The position numbers and the translations under genes are program-made. From Lunularia cruciata (taxonomy: Eukaryota > Streptophyta > Marchantiopsida > Lunulariales > Lunulariaceae), in assembly GCA_948567375.1 (NCBI GenBank), contig OX419755.1, positions 39,127,001 to 39,191,000 on the forward strand: a DNA stretch of 64,000 nt. Reading direction: 5' to 3'. This document shows, piece after piece, positions 35,046-47,013 of the stretch. The first letter of the stretch is position 1. Every line of letters starts with the position of its first letter. The notes under the pieces were generated by a model, which was not told the origin of the DNA, ran no database searches, and saw nothing but the letters and a program-made list of their open reading frames with translations.

Positions 35046-35774
35046 TATAATACTCCAAGTATAGGAGACCTGAAGAGAAACACACAATTTCACACTGAAA
35101 CCTCTAATGCTCCAAAGGAGCACCTTCTATATATTATATAGACAAAGAGAATCTCTTCCAAAGAAGCTCCACCATAGGATGAGGTCTATAGATAGGTGAC
35201 ATGTCAGCAAGCTCCACCCTTGGAGTACTTACTTGGATGGGTGATATGTTGGTCCTGGTCCTATCTGGTTGGTCAAACAAGCTTTGATCGGAGGGAATCT
35301 TCCTATAGGAATCTTAGAATCACGTGGTTGAGGCACCATTGGAAAGCTCTCAACAAGACAAACCAAGGAGTAGGAAAGGCCTTCCTCTTCTTTTTTGGGA
35401 GGGGAATTTGCACATTTTTGAGGCCTAATCCATCCGTTTAGGCCTCCAAAATTGCCTTCAACAATTTCAAGCATATTTTGGTTCCTACTCTATTAGTAGA
35501 ATTCCACTTTTTGTGATACCTCTTTCTCATCTATTTAGTTCATCACGTGTAACATCCTTCTAGATGTTACTAAACCAATTCCCACCTTTAAAACATATGT
35601 CTAGCTATTGGTTCTAAGGTTTTCAAGTCTATTTTGATTTCTGCCCTATTAGTAGAAATACGCTTTTGGTGATAATTCTTTTTGATCTATTTTAACCATC
35701 CTATATAACATCATTCCAGATGTTACCAAACTGAATTTCACATCTAGATCATATGGCTAGCTCTTGGTATTACA
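35046..35774 (-). mobile_element. 3' LTR of copy A
   Basis: On the minus strand it starts TGTAATACCAAGAGC (35774) and ends at 35046, where the expected terminal CA has become TA. It is followed on the internal side by a polypurine tract (AAAAGGAGGGAGG on the minus strand, about 35777-35789) used to prime plus-strand synthesis. Confidence 0.85.
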
Positions 35775-37269
35775 AACCTCCCTCCTTTTAAGACATAATG
35801 TCCTTGTTGTGCAGTTGTTGCTCAAATGCTTGCACCAACACCGGTGCATATGTCAAATTGGCAGTGGGCTCCTAGGTTGCTTCATAGAGGGGTTAACCTT
35901 TCCACATTATGAGATAGTCCACCTATGGATGGCGAGTAACACACATGCATTTTTGGAGAATACGCTCTACTTCATATTCCGCCGTGCCATCAATGAGTGT
36001 CGAACAAGGTCAAATGTCTTGTGTGGAATGACACTGGCCCAATTGGGGAACATATATACATAGTAGGGAAACATGGAATATTAGATGGATATTCATGTGT
36101 GGTGGTAGCTTGAGGTGATAGGCCACAACGTCAACTCAACAAAGAATAGAAAAAGGTCCAACTAAACAAGGTTTGAGCTTACAAGATCCAACTAATTTGA
36201 GGTTAGTTGTTGATAGCCACACGTGATCCCCAACATTGAACTCCATGTGCCTACGGTGTGCATCAGCATATTGATTCTATCTATTTTGCATAATCTGATA
36301 TCTGTGTTTGGCGCTCTCCACACCTTGTTGGATTCTAGAAACAAATGTGTTGACTATGTTGACCTTGGTAACCATCAGACGGATCTTCATCAATCTAGAA
36401 AATGTGAAGGGATGCACACCATACATGAGGAAGAACGGAGTGACATGGGTGGATGCATTCACCAAATTGTTGTAAGCAAATTCCACCAACGGGAGTAGGG
36501 TGTCCCACCTCTCTTGCTCCTCTAAGGTAAAGCCACGTAACATGTCTTCAATAGTGCAATTAGCTCGCTCTATTTGTCCATCTATTTGTAGGTGGTAAGA
36601 TATGGACATGACTAACTTGGTTTTGAAGAAACCAAAAAGTGTTTGCTAAAACAAACTAGTGAATTGAGTGCCTCTATTGGTGATGAGTACTTGAGACAAG
36701 CCATAGTGAAAGAAGACTGCATCAAAGTATAATTGAGCTAGTTGTGGAGTGGTCACATCCTTGGTGGTAGGGCGTACATGAATCATTTTGCTGAGCCGGT
36801 CCACAAAGACCACGATAGAGTCAAACCATGAGGTGGTCTTGGGTAATTCACACACGAGATCCATACTCACCTGTTCCCAACATTGTGTAGGAGTGGGGAG
36901 AGGTTGAAGGAGCCATGTATGAGCTTGATTGAAAGCTTTGTTTGGTTGATAGAGTAGGCAGCTGCGCATGTAGTCCATCACGTTATTTCTCATCTTGGGC
37001 CAATAGTAATGGTGCTAGACTGCATCTAAGGTCTTGTCCACTACAAAATGACTTGCACTGGCTAAATTATGATATTTTGCTAGAATGGTGGTGCGTAATT
37101 TTGGGACATTTGGGATCCATAATCTGCCATCACAAAAGGTGAGTCCTTGGGTGCTGGTGATGCCTTTGGATGATTGCACTCCTACAAACTGTTGATTAGT
37201 TTTTGTAGTAGCCAGAATTGCTGGCCAGAATTCAAGGTTAACTTTAACCTCTACCACCAAGATATTCAA
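35775..37269 (-). pseudogene. Family 1 integrase and chromodomain, copy A
   Basis: Minus-strand pieces give the zinc-binding domain (about 36950-37269, HFVVDKTL with the paired cysteines of CLLYQ-type lost), the catalytic core (36646-36993, SMDLVCELPKT with the first Asp, then LITNRGTQFTS), and the C-terminal part (36277-36609, HLQIDGQIERANCTIEDML with the catalytic Glu). A decayed chromodomain (about 35780-35980) follows. The second catalytic Asp of the D,D-35-E triad, normally in SDRGTQF, reads Asn. Several frameshifts separate the parts. Confidence 0.85.
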
Positions 37270-38584
37270 AGTTAATCTTAACCTCTACTACCAAGTTGTT
37301 TGCCATTGGCATGCAAGTGAATGCATATGCAAGTTGCTTCTTACCTTCCACATAGGTGATTGTCATATTGAAGCATTGTTGCCACTTTGCCCACCAAATA
37401 TGGTGATGAGATAGATCCTTCTACATCTCAAGGTAGACTAGAGGTTTGTGGTCTGTCTCTACTACAAATGCCTTCTCTCCTAGATAGTGCTTCTAATGCT
37501 TGGTTGCAAGGACAATGGCCAGCTCTTCTTGTTTTGTGGTGTGGTAGTTGCGCTCTACCAATAACAACTTTTGAGAGAAATATGCAATTGGATGCCATCC
37601 GTCATGCCGCTCTTGTTGTAGGACTGCTCTATTGCTACGCCTGATGCATATGTAGCCAACTTGATTGGAAGTTTTGGGTCATACCACTTCAAGATTGGTG
37701 CATGTAGCAAGGCGGCTTTCAATTCTTGAAATGCCAACTCTTGTGTGGTTCCACATGTCCACTTCTTTCCCTTGCCAAGGAGTGCCATTAAAGGTTGTGC
37801 AACCTTGGAGAAGTCATTGACAAATCGATGATAGAATCTTGTCAACCCCAAGAAGCTCTTGAGTTGAGTCTGATCTTCTAGGGCATTCCATTTTTGAGTG
37901 ACCTCTATTTTATTTGTCAATACTTGAATGCCCTCTGCAGTTACTTTATGCCCCAAGTAGTCTATTTCAGACTTGCTAAACTCACACTTTGAGATTTTGG
38001 CATACAATCAATTTTGTTTTAGGATCTCGAGGACTTCTCATAGATACTATTTTTGTTCCATCACTATGCTACTGTATAGGAAGATGTCATCCAAGAAGAT
38101 GATAATAGACTTATCCAAATATGGATGAAATATGTCATTCATTAGACTCATGAAAGTGGTTGGTGTATTGGTGAGACCAAAAGGCATCACAAGATACTTA
38201 AAGTGGCCATACTTGGTTCAAAAGGCAATTTTGTACACATCCTCCTTTGCAATTTGGATTTGATTGTAACCACTTGGCAAATCTAGTTTGGTGAAGTGTT
38301 TTGCTCCATTGAGCTGATCAAACAAGTCATCATGCGAGGTAAGGGGTATTTGTTCTTCATTATTTGTTGATTGAGATGCCAATAGTTAATGCACATGCGC
38401 ATTGTACCATCCGTCTTCTTCACAAACAAGAAAAGAGCCCCATATGGTGATACACTAGGTTGGATGAACCCTTTCTACAACATATCCTCAATTTGATTCT
38501 TACACTCCTCCAACTCATGAGGTGATAGGTGATATGAAGCCTTACAAGGAGGTGTCTTCTCTGGGAGTGTCTTAATTTTATGAT
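37270..38584 (-). pseudogene. Family 1 reverse transcriptase and RNase H, copy A
   Basis: RT motifs (PLPRM, the FLDDI block near 38090, and CEFSKSEIDYLGHKV at 37900-38000) appear in several frames with stops. The RNase H start reads LATYASGVAIE, so its first catalytic Asp (usual TDAS) is Tyr. The only long stretch is 37555-38007, covering the RT thumb and the RT-RNase H connection. Confidence 0.85.
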
Positions 38585-39260
38585 CTACTCTCCTTTTGGT
38601 GGTAATCTTGAGGGTAGATCATCAAGAAAGACATCTTGAAACTCATTTACCATATCCTTCAATTTCTCAAGAATTTGTCCATCAAGTTGTGCACTATGGA
38701 CTTCTCTTATTAGACCCATGAAACATCTATTGGTCTTATAGATAGTTGTTGTCCCTATGACATAGAGAGGTAATTCTTGCCTGTGTGATTTTTCTTTAAC
38801 CCCAATGATTGACCATTGGTGAGTTCTCACTACTTTCTTCCTCCAATCTATCATTGGGTTGTAATCTACCATATGTTCCATCCATGGCATGCTTAAGATT
38901 GCATCATAACGAGCTAATTGAGTGGCAAATGATAACTTGCCACTCAATTGCTTCCTGATATTCTCCTACAGAGAGTGTTACCTGTCTAGGTAATGATTCA
39001 ATTCTCTTTGTTTGTTTGTTAGGTAACTCTACTTCTTCACTCTCATCTCTCTTAAGATCCATTCCCAATCTCATTGCAATAGAGCAAGACAAGAAATTCT
39101 CTGTTGTTCTCGTATCTATTAATACTCTCCCTTGATTGCCTTCTAGGACTCCATTCACTACAATCAATTGTGAGGTTACCTTTCAATACCTTTGTGCGCT
39201 CTTCTTCTTCCTTCCTTTGCTTTTTTGCTTCCTTATTGAGCCAATAAAGCCACAAGGTAC
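38585..39260 (-). pseudogene. Family 1 aspartic protease and linker, copy A
   Basis: 38904-39167 encodes VVNGVLEGNQGRVLIDTRTT followed by ENFLS, the retropepsin active site with Asp-Thr-Arg instead of Asp-Ser/Thr-Gly. 38585-38947 continues with ARYDAILSMPWMEH and the linker FQDVFLDDLPSRLPP to the RT. Frames overlap with a shift. The loss of the active-site Gly would abolish activity. Confidence 0.8.
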
Positions 39261-40290
39261 ATTTATTGGCAATCTTCATTTTCCAAAGTGATTTCTACCT
39301 CTTCCTCTTTAGTGCGTCTCTCCATGTTGTTCAAAGATTGCTTGTATAAAGGAAGAAGGCCTCTAAGGAGATAAGCATGACAATTGGTAGATATATGCCC
39401 AATATAACCACAATTGTAACAACACATTGTTCTCCTTGAGTTCCTTCTCCTTGTGGGACTCCATCTCTCCGTTCTTCTACCCATCCACGCTCTCCTTAAA
39501 GCGGTCGTGCTCCTTGATCTCAAAACCAAAGGTTGCCTAGTTCCATCAGTACTGGTCCACCCATGGGTGGCATTTCTGCCCGATAATGTTGAGGTGGAAC
39601 TACTCCTTCACTTCCACTCAATGCCCCTACTATTCTTTGTGCACAAGCAATGGCTTCAAATACCATATGATGATTTTTTGTACCATGACTTCTTGGCAAA
39701 TCCACTCCTTCAACCCTTGTTTGAAATTGTCGAGAGACCCTACTGGACTCATGTTGGTTATTGTGACTTGTAAATCCAAAAATGCTTCCACATACTCTTG
39801 AACATTGTTCTTCTGTTTCAATCCCTATAATCAGATCTGGGCCATCTGCATAGAGTCCACTGATTGGAAATTCTTTAGCAATCCTTCTTGCATTGTTGTC
39901 CATGTGACCTCCCTTCTCTCTACCAACATGGATTGTTCCCAAGCATTGTACTATGTGAGGGCTTTGTTGGTCAAGTACCCACATGCAAACACGCCTGCAA
40001 CATGCTTGGTGATCTTTGTTGAGAACAATTGGAAATATTGATCCATTCTCAAGATCTAGTTCTCCACTACTCCCATCATACATTGCCCCTTGTAAGGCTT
40101 GAAGTTGCAAGTCTTCTTCATCCAGAATAGTAATGTGGCTTCATCGTTGATAGGGTTTGTAGGCACGGGTACCTCTCCAAGTACTTCAATCATAGATATT
40201 GGGTTTTGACATGGTTCTTCTTCTTGCATTGCTTGATTATTCTTGAGGGTCTGCACTTGAATTTGTAATGCCTCCATGGTCATCTTAATC
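39261..40290 (-). pseudogene. Family 1 gag, copy A
   Basis: From high to low coordinates: MTMEALQIQVQTLKNNQAMQ (coiled-coil-like N-terminus, 40056-40283), then MYDGSS and a capsid region that continues in a shifted frame (QYFQLFSTKITKH, then 39630-39821 VQEYVEAFLDLQVTITNMSP and FKQGLKEWICQEV). A CCHC knuckle CCYNCGYIGHISTNC follows at about 39400-39425. Stops and frameshifts break it. Copy B (63366-63802) shows which frame is real. Confidence 0.8.
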
Positions 40291-40878
40291 TCTCAAGATT
40301 TGTTCAACATCCCTTGTATTCCTTGCACCAACTCCTGCAACTGTAGATCTATGGTTATAGTAACACTCAATTGCTATTGTCTACTTCAATAGAGAGTTAA
40401 TATGATCACTTTGGAGTGCACAGAAACTATTGGAACTACCATTGGGACCTCAAAAGCTACCGCTTGTTGATAATATTCCTCACCAAAATTCCTGACAACA
40501 AAATCTCCAAATATCACTTTCAATCTCACTACATAACAAATTTCTACTTGAATGTTAAAAGGGAAAGGATTTGGGATATTCAAATCCAGGCAGAATCAAT
40601 GGGTTGGGCAAATTCATCATTATATCTATGAACTCTGCTTTGAAGTGAAAAACTTGATACACTCTCACTTGCTCACGCTGAATGTACATAATCTTGATGT
40701 GGAATGGATTCAAGAACAAAAAGTGAGGTGCTAGATATTGTCCTCCCAGAGCCTCCATTCCATCCTCCCTCTAGCACTCCTAATCTACCAATTACACCAA
40801 GATGTCTCTCCTCAAAATTACTAAGTCAATAGCCCATGTTCTTCCAAGAAGGGTGATCCGCTCTCTTGGATGACAACA

Positions 40879-40893
40879 CCTACTTTGATACCA
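40879..40893 (-). other. Primer-binding site of copy A (tRNA-iMet type)
   Basis: Minus strand TGGTATCAAAGTAGG, one base after the LTR end at 40895. It is the same primer class as the element at 2331-2345. Confidence 0.85.
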
Positions 40894-40894
40894 T

Positions 40895-41649
40895 TGTAAG
40901 ACTCCAAGGATAGGAAACTTGAAGCAAAATAAACCATGAGAAACACACAATTTCACACTCAAACCTCCAATACTCCAAAGGAACACCTTCTCTTTATTAT
41001 ATAGACAAAGAGAATCTACTCCAAGGAAGCTCCACCATAGGATTAGGTACACAAATAGGTGACATTTCATCAAGCTCCACCCTTGGATTACTTACTTGGA
41101 TGGGTGACATGTTGGTCCTGGTCCTATCTGGTTGGTCAAACAAGCTTTGACTAGAGGGAATCTTTTAAGGAATTGTCTTATAGGAATCTTAGAATCACAT
41201 GGGTGAGGTATTGTTGGAAAGCTCTTGACAAGAAAAACCATGGAGGAAGGAAGGCCATATTTTCTTTTGTTGGGAAGGGAATATGCACATTTTTGAGGCC
41301 TAATTCATCCGTTTGGGCCTCCAAAATTACCTTCAAAGATTTTAGGCATATTTTGGTTCCTACTCCATTAGTAGAAGTCCCCTTTTGGTGATACCTCTTT
41401 CTGATCTATTTAGTCTATCATGTGTAACATCATTCCAAATGTTTTCAAACCAATTCTCACCTTTAAAACATATGTCTAGCTATTGGTTCTAAGGCTTTCA
41501 AGTCTATTTCAATTTCTACACTATTAGAAGAATTACTCTTTTGGTGATAATTCTATATGATCCATTTTAACCATCATGTATAACATCAATCTAGATGTTA
41601 CCAAAGCAAATTTCACATCTAGATCATATGGCTAGCTCTTGGTATTACA
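40895..41649 (-). mobile_element. 5' LTR of copy A
   Basis: It begins on the minus strand with TGTAATACCAAGAGC (41649) and ends GGAGTCTTACA (40895). A TATA-type GTCTATATAATAAAG lies on the minus strand at about 40995-41009. It is 755 bp against 729 bp for its partner, with numerous substitutions between the two. Confidence 0.9.
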
Positions 41650-41654
41650 GACAA

Positions 41655-43533
41655 GGTGGCTCTCAAATCTTTTGAGGAGCTCAAGCAATCTCTTATTGTA
41701 GCTCCAATTCTTGCTAAACCTGATTGGAATAAGCCTTTCATTTTCTACACTCATGCTTCTAATGTAGATATAGGATGCACTCTTAGTCAATTAGACCAAA
41801 ATGGGCATGATCATCCAATAGCTTATGCTAGTAGGTAGATGGTTTCAATAGAAAAGAACTACTTTGTCACAGAGGGAGAACGATTGGCAGTGATCTTTAG
41901 TCTCAAAAAGTTTAGATACTACTTGATTGGAGGGAAAGCCACCATTTTAATAGATCACAAGGCTTTGAAATACATCTTCAACAAGCCTAATGTGGAAGAG
42001 AGACTAGCAAGATGGATGATACTCTTATCTGAGTATGACTACACCATTGAGAATAGGTCTAGGAAGAAACATGAAAATGCATATATGTTATATAGGGCCT
42101 ATGATCATGATGGAGATGAGCCAATGGATGATTCCTTCTTGGATGAGGAGCTCATGAAAATCTAAATCACACAAGAGGTTCCAATGGAGGATAAGGAGAT
42201 TTTGGATTTTGTGACAAGAGGTAACTATCCAAAAGGGATGCATGCTAGGGAGAGGAAGGCCCTTGCTGCAAGATCTAGACCTTACACAATGGTGGATGAT
42301 ACCCTTTTTCACCAAGGAGCAGATGGTCTACTTCAAAGAGAAGTGGGTGAGGAAGAGTCTATCCTACTCATAAAGGAGTTTCATGAAGGTTTAGTGTGTA
42401 GAGGATAATTTGTAGGAAAGGTGAATGCTTTCAAGATTCTAGATGTAGGTTACCATTGGAGAGGGATTTTCAAGGATTGTCTTCATTATAGCAAAACTTT
42501 TCATTTCAAACTTTTCATGTTTGTCAAGCTTTTGCTAGAAAGTCTACGTCCACTCCACCACTTAGATCAATTCCATTGTTAGGACCTTTTGAGAAGTGGG
42601 GAATTGATTTTGTAGGTCCTCTCAATAGAACCCCCAAGAAAAATTGGTACATTGTGGTAGTTACTGATTACCTTACCAAGTGGGTTGAAGCTAGACCATT
42701 GAGTGACAAGAATGAAGATGAAGTGGGTAGATTTCTTTATCAAGCATTATCACTAGGTTTGATGCCCTTTGGAGTTGGTTTTTGATAGAGGAGGAGAGTT
42801 TGCAAGAAGCATCACTACAGCCATGCTATGATATTTATCTATCACACATAGAGTAACTACATCCTATAAGCCAAATTCCAATGGCTTGGCAGAGAGAACC
42901 AATCAGACTTTGTGTATGATGTTGGCTAAAGATGCAAACATGGAGGGGGCTAAACATCATTGGGACAAGAGAATTCATTGCAGTTTTGTGAGATATAGGA
43001 AAACCATGAAGACTTGCACCGGATATTCTCCATCTCAATTGGTATATGGTATTGAGTCTACCTTACCTATTCACTTTGATCTTCCTACCTTCCAAAGCAT
43101 TCATAAGAGATTGAAGAAAGCACAAGGAGGTGATGCAAAGAAGTCAAGGAAGAATCAACTCATGGAGTTGGAAGAGGCAAAAGCAGTTGCTATGGTTCAA
43201 GTGGAGCAAGCCCAAAAGAAACAAAAGGAGAGATATGACAAGAGGCAAGGCAAGAAGAACATAAAGCCTTTCAAAGAAGGTGATTGGGTAATATTTTTTG
43301 ATTCCATTTGATTCAATGTTGTTTGATTCCATTCAAGAGAGTGCAAAAGAAGTTTTTGCCTAAGTACTTTGGACCTTTCATAATGGAGAAGGTGTAGAGA
43401 AATTACACCTACAATCTCAAGGATTTGGGAGGAAGACACTTTGATAAGATTAACCATGATAAGTTGAAGATGTATCATAGAAGGTAGAGACCTTCACTTT
43501 GAGGACAAAGTGAAAACTTAGTCCAGGGGTAAA
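41655..43533 (+). pseudogene. Family 2 RNase H and integrase, old copy
   Basis: 41656-42165 encodes RNase H (KPFIFYTHASNVDIGCTLSQ; the first catalytic Asp is now His) through the IDHKALKYIFNKPN and NAYMLYRAYDH blocks. 42184-43311 encodes integrase in several frames. These include WGIDFVGPLNRTPKKNWYIV with the first Asp, a FDRGGEFARSI-type block with the second Asp, NGLAERTNQTLCMML with the Glu, and the C-terminal SH3-like part ending in FKEGDWV. A premature stop lies after RAYDHDG...ELMKI. No chromodomain follows. Confidence 0.85.
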
Positions 43534-44223
43534 TGTAACACCCATTTTTTCATGTGTGTGGTATTGTGATATTTAGCTTGGTATTACAAGTACTTGAGAG
43601 ATATTGTTATATAGAGATAAAGGATAGTTCTAAATTAGTCAAGATTAGCTAAAGTTAGTCATAGCTAAGATAGTGGGGAACTTACTTTAGAGGAAGTAGA
43701 AAAGATGAGCACCACTATTTTGGATTCTAGTGTGTTGACTTGGTATTATTCCTAGGTGTTTGGTTTTGAGGAAAGAGTTAAGAACTCTCGGGCCCGCAAG
43801 CCTTTTTGTTTTGGATTTTTCTATAGTCCAAGGATAACCCATGTGAAGGAATCCTTGACTTAATGGTTGGGTCAAGATAAGATCACATGCTTAATGGAAT
43901 ATGCCATGTGGATAAATATTCCTTTATACTTTTTGACTTTACTTGACTTTTGGCCTAATAGCTTGAGTTACTATGGTAAATAGTAACTTTAGTGCATAAC
44001 TAATTCACAAGTATATAAACAAGGGGTGATGAGGTACTCATCATCCTTTCATTTACAACTATCTCTCTCTCATTGGGTTCTCTAGTGAGCAATGTCTTGA
44101 GACTTGGAGTGTTAGCCTTGGAGGAGTATGATGGAGTTGGGGTTCCTTACCTTCTTAGTCCATGGTGCGCTACCATAATAACCATTAAAGGTTCATCTTG
44201 AGTGAAAGATAGGCTGGATTACA
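43534..44223 (+). mobile_element. 3' LTR of the old family 2 copy
   Basis: 690 bp from TGTAACACCC to GGATTACA, collinear with the LTRs at 49428-50117 and 56531-57218 but visibly more diverged. A TATA-like TATATAAAC is retained near 44015. Confidence 0.9.
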
Positions 44224-45490
44224 TGTCACGTTGGCATGGAAAAGACTTTGGATATAGCAAAATGCCATTACTATTGGCCCAAGATGAGCAAAAATATGAT
44301 GGTGTATGTTCAAAGTTGCCTACTCTGTCGGCAGAATAAAGCTTCTAATCAAGCTCCCTTCAACTCCTTCCTACTCCTACACAATGATGGGAACAAGTAA
44401 GCATGGATCTAGTTTGTGAATTGCCTAAGACCCCCTCCAGGTTTGACTCCATCACAGTCTTTGTTGATTATCTCAGCAAAATAATTCATGTGCATCATAC
44501 CACCAAGGACTTGACCACTCAATAATTAGTTCAATTGTACTCAGATGTAGTCTTTTCTCACCATGGGTTGTACCAAGTGCTCATCACTAATAGAGGCACT
44601 CAATTGACCAATTTGTTTTGGAGAACACTCTTTGGGTTTTTCAAAACCAAATTGGCCATGTTCACGGCTTACCATCTATAGACCAATGGACAAATAGAGC
44701 AAGCTAATTGCACTATTGAAGACATGCTCCGGAGCTTCACCCTAGAGGAGAAAGAAAAGTGGGACACCTTACTCCCATTGGTGGAATTTACGTATGACAA
44801 TTTAGTCAATGCATCCACACGGATCACACCATTCTTCCTCATATATGGAGAGTATCCTTTCACACCTTCAAGCTTGATGAACCTTTGCCTGGTGGATACC
44901 AAAGTGGATGTTGTCAACCATTTTGTTTCTAGAATCCAATAAGGAGTGGAGAATGCCAAAAACACATTGCAAATTACCCAAAATTGACAAAAATAGTATG
45001 CAGATGCACATCACCGGCACTTGGAGTTCAATGTTGGGGATCAAGTCTAATTTTCAACAACCAACCTCACATTAGTTGACCCTTGTAACCTCAGACCTCA
45101 TTTTGTTGGGCCTTTTCCCATCCTTCATTGAATTGGAGCAGTGGCTTATCTCTTGGAGCTACCACCACATATGAAGATCCATAAAATATTCCATGTGTCC
45201 TCACTATGTAGATATGTACCTTGACTGCCACACTTTCTTCCATAGAAGCAATTTGACCTTGTCCAACACTCATTGATGACACGAAAGAATATGAAATCAA
45301 ACGCATTCTCCAAAAAAGCATCATGGTACTTGCAACCCACATGTAGAATTTTTTGTACATTGGAAAGGGTCCCCATTGTATGAGGCAAAATGGGAGCTAA
45401 TAGCCAACTTGACCAATGCACCGGTGTTAGTCAAATATTTTGAGCAACAACTTCACAATGAGGATGTTAATCCTTAAAAGGGAAGAGGTT
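44224..45490 (+). pseudogene. Family 1 copy C: integrase and chromodomain fragment (plus strand)
   Basis: This starts abruptly in the integrase zinc domain (HVGMEKTLDIAKCHYYWPKM, then CLLCRQNKASNQAP). It continues through the catalytic core with LITNRGTQL (Asn at the second catalytic Asp again), the 44724-44942 frame MLRSFTLEEKEKWDTLLPLV, and a decayed chromodomain ending before the LTR at 45491. The left edge is exactly the end of the family 2 LTR. Confidence 0.85.
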
Positions 45491-46187
45491 TGTAATACCA
45501 ATAGCTAGATATATTATCGAGAGGTGAAAATTGACGTGGTAATATCTAGAAGGAGGTTAGGTATGATGGGCTAGGCAGATCAGATGGAAATGTCATAAAA
45601 AGAGCACTTCTACTAATAGAGCAAGAGCCAAAAATAGCTTGAAAATGTGTACCAATAGCTAGACATATGATCTAGAGGTGAAAATTGGAATGGTTATATC
45701 TTAGAGGATGTTATAGATAATGGACTAAGTAGATAAGATGAGGTATCACCAAGAGAGTACTTATACTAATAAGGCAAGATCCGAGAATAACTTGAACACT
45801 TTAGAGTTAATTTTGCAGACCTAAATGGATGAATTAGGCTTAAAAAATGTGCAAATTCTCCATACTTGTGTCATTGAGAGCTTTCCAATGGTATCTTACC
45901 CACAAGATTTAGAGATTCTTATAGGAAGATTCCCTAAATATTCTCTCTGGTCAAAGATGGTTTGACCACCTAGATAGGATCAGAACTTACATATCACCCA
46001 TGCATGCAACTAATCTAAGGATAAAACTCATTAACATGTCACCAATCCATGTATTTGATCCAAGGGTGGAGCTTCTTTTGAGGAAGTCTCCTTGCTACAT
46101 AATACAATCAAGGTGCTCTTTTGGGACATCAAAGGATTGAGTATGAAGCTTGTGTCTCTTAAGATCTCTTATCCTTGGAAGATTACA
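45491..46187 (+). mobile_element. 3' LTR of family 1 copy C, with internal partial duplication
   Basis: It starts TGTAATACCAATAGC (45491) and ends GGAAGATTACA (46187). At about 45645 the LTR start recurs (tgtaccaatagctagac), so the first 150 bp are a second, truncated LTR start joined to a longer LTR. Confidence 0.8.
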
Positions 46188-47013
46188 TAGTCCAACACAC
46201 ATTGATGGCATAGAGGAATATGAAGTCAATCGCATTTTCTAGAAAAGCATATGTCGTACTCGCCATCCATGTGTAGAATATCTCATACGTTGGAAAGTGT
46301 ACCCATTATATGAGGCAACATGGGAACCAAAAGCTAACTTGATCCATGCATTGATGTTAGTGCAATCTTTTGAGCAATAACTTTGCAACAAGGACTTTAA
46401 ATCTTAAAATAAGAAGGTTTGTAATACCATTAGCTAGACATATTATTTAGAGGTAGAAATTTGCTTGGTAATATTTTGAAGGATGATATAGGATGGTCTA
46501 AGTAGATCAGATTGAGGTGTCACCAAAAGAGTCCTTCTTCTAATAAGGCAAAGGCCAAAAACACCCTAAAAACTTCAAAGCCAATTTTGGAAGCCTCAAC
46601 GGATGAAATAGACTTCAAAATAGAGATATTCTCCCTCCCTTAGAAGAAAAGGCAATGCTATCTCCCCCCATGTTGTTTGAATCAAGAGCTTTCCAACCAT
46701 ACACCATCCATGCTATTTTGAGCTTCCTATAAGAAGATTCTCTAAATATCCCTTTGGTCAAACTTGTTTGACCAACTAAATAGGACAAGGACTAAGATGC
46801 CACCCATCCATGCAACTAATCTAAGGGTTGAGCTCGGAGATAGGTCACCAATCCATGTAATTGATCCAAAGGTGGAGCTCCCTTTGAGGGGATCCTCCTT
46901 GCTATATAATTGTGATACCAATATTAGACATATTATCTAAGGGTGAAAATTGGCTTGGTAACATCTGGAAGGATGTAATGTATGATAGGGTAGGTAGTTT
47001 AGATAGAGGTATG
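46188..47013 (+). mobile_element. Family 1 fragments D and E: chromodomain tail plus two truncated LTRs
   Basis: 46190-46419 repeats the chromodomain end of the pol gene (cattgatggcatagagg, ending ttttgagcaataac). It is followed by an LTR from TGTAATACC (46420) that stops near 46910. A new LTR start (tgtgataccaatattag) at 46911 continues to about 47013. With copy C this makes a row of partial family 1 3' ends in the same orientation, a likely result of unequal recombination. Confidence 0.75.

Larger units (their letters stand above)
35046..41649 (-). mobile_element. Family 1 chromodomain Ty3/gypsy, copy A (both LTRs)
   Basis: A 6.6-kb minus-strand element with two LTRs (35046-35774 and 40895-41649), a primer-binding site (40879-40893), gag, protease, RT, RNase H, integrase, chromodomain and a polypurine tract next to the 3' LTR. 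It is flanked by GACAA on both sides. Its frames are broken throughout and its LTRs differ at many positions, so it is not recent in absolute terms. It is nonetheless younger than the family 2 copy it interrupts. Confidence 0.9.
34955..44223 (+). mobile_element. Old family 2 Ty3/gypsy copy, split by nested family 1 copy A
   Basis: Two pieces, 34955-35045 and 41650-44223, join into one stretch collinear with the family 2 copy at 54600-57218: the RT-RNase H connection, RNase H, integrase, then a 3' LTR (43534-44223). Between them lies copy A, bounded by the duplication GACAA. Everything upstream of the connection (gag, protease, RT, 5' LTR) is missing, so the copy was 5'-truncated. Its 3' LTR end abuts a family 1 integrase fragment (copy C), suggesting that it had itself inserted into a family 1 element. 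Confidence 0.85.

Noticed and set aside
39520-40110. A 196-codon minus-strand frame within family 1 copy A gag
   Set aside because: Comparison with copy B (63366-63602) shows that after MYDGSS the true capsid continues in another frame. The long frame is a by-product of a small length change.
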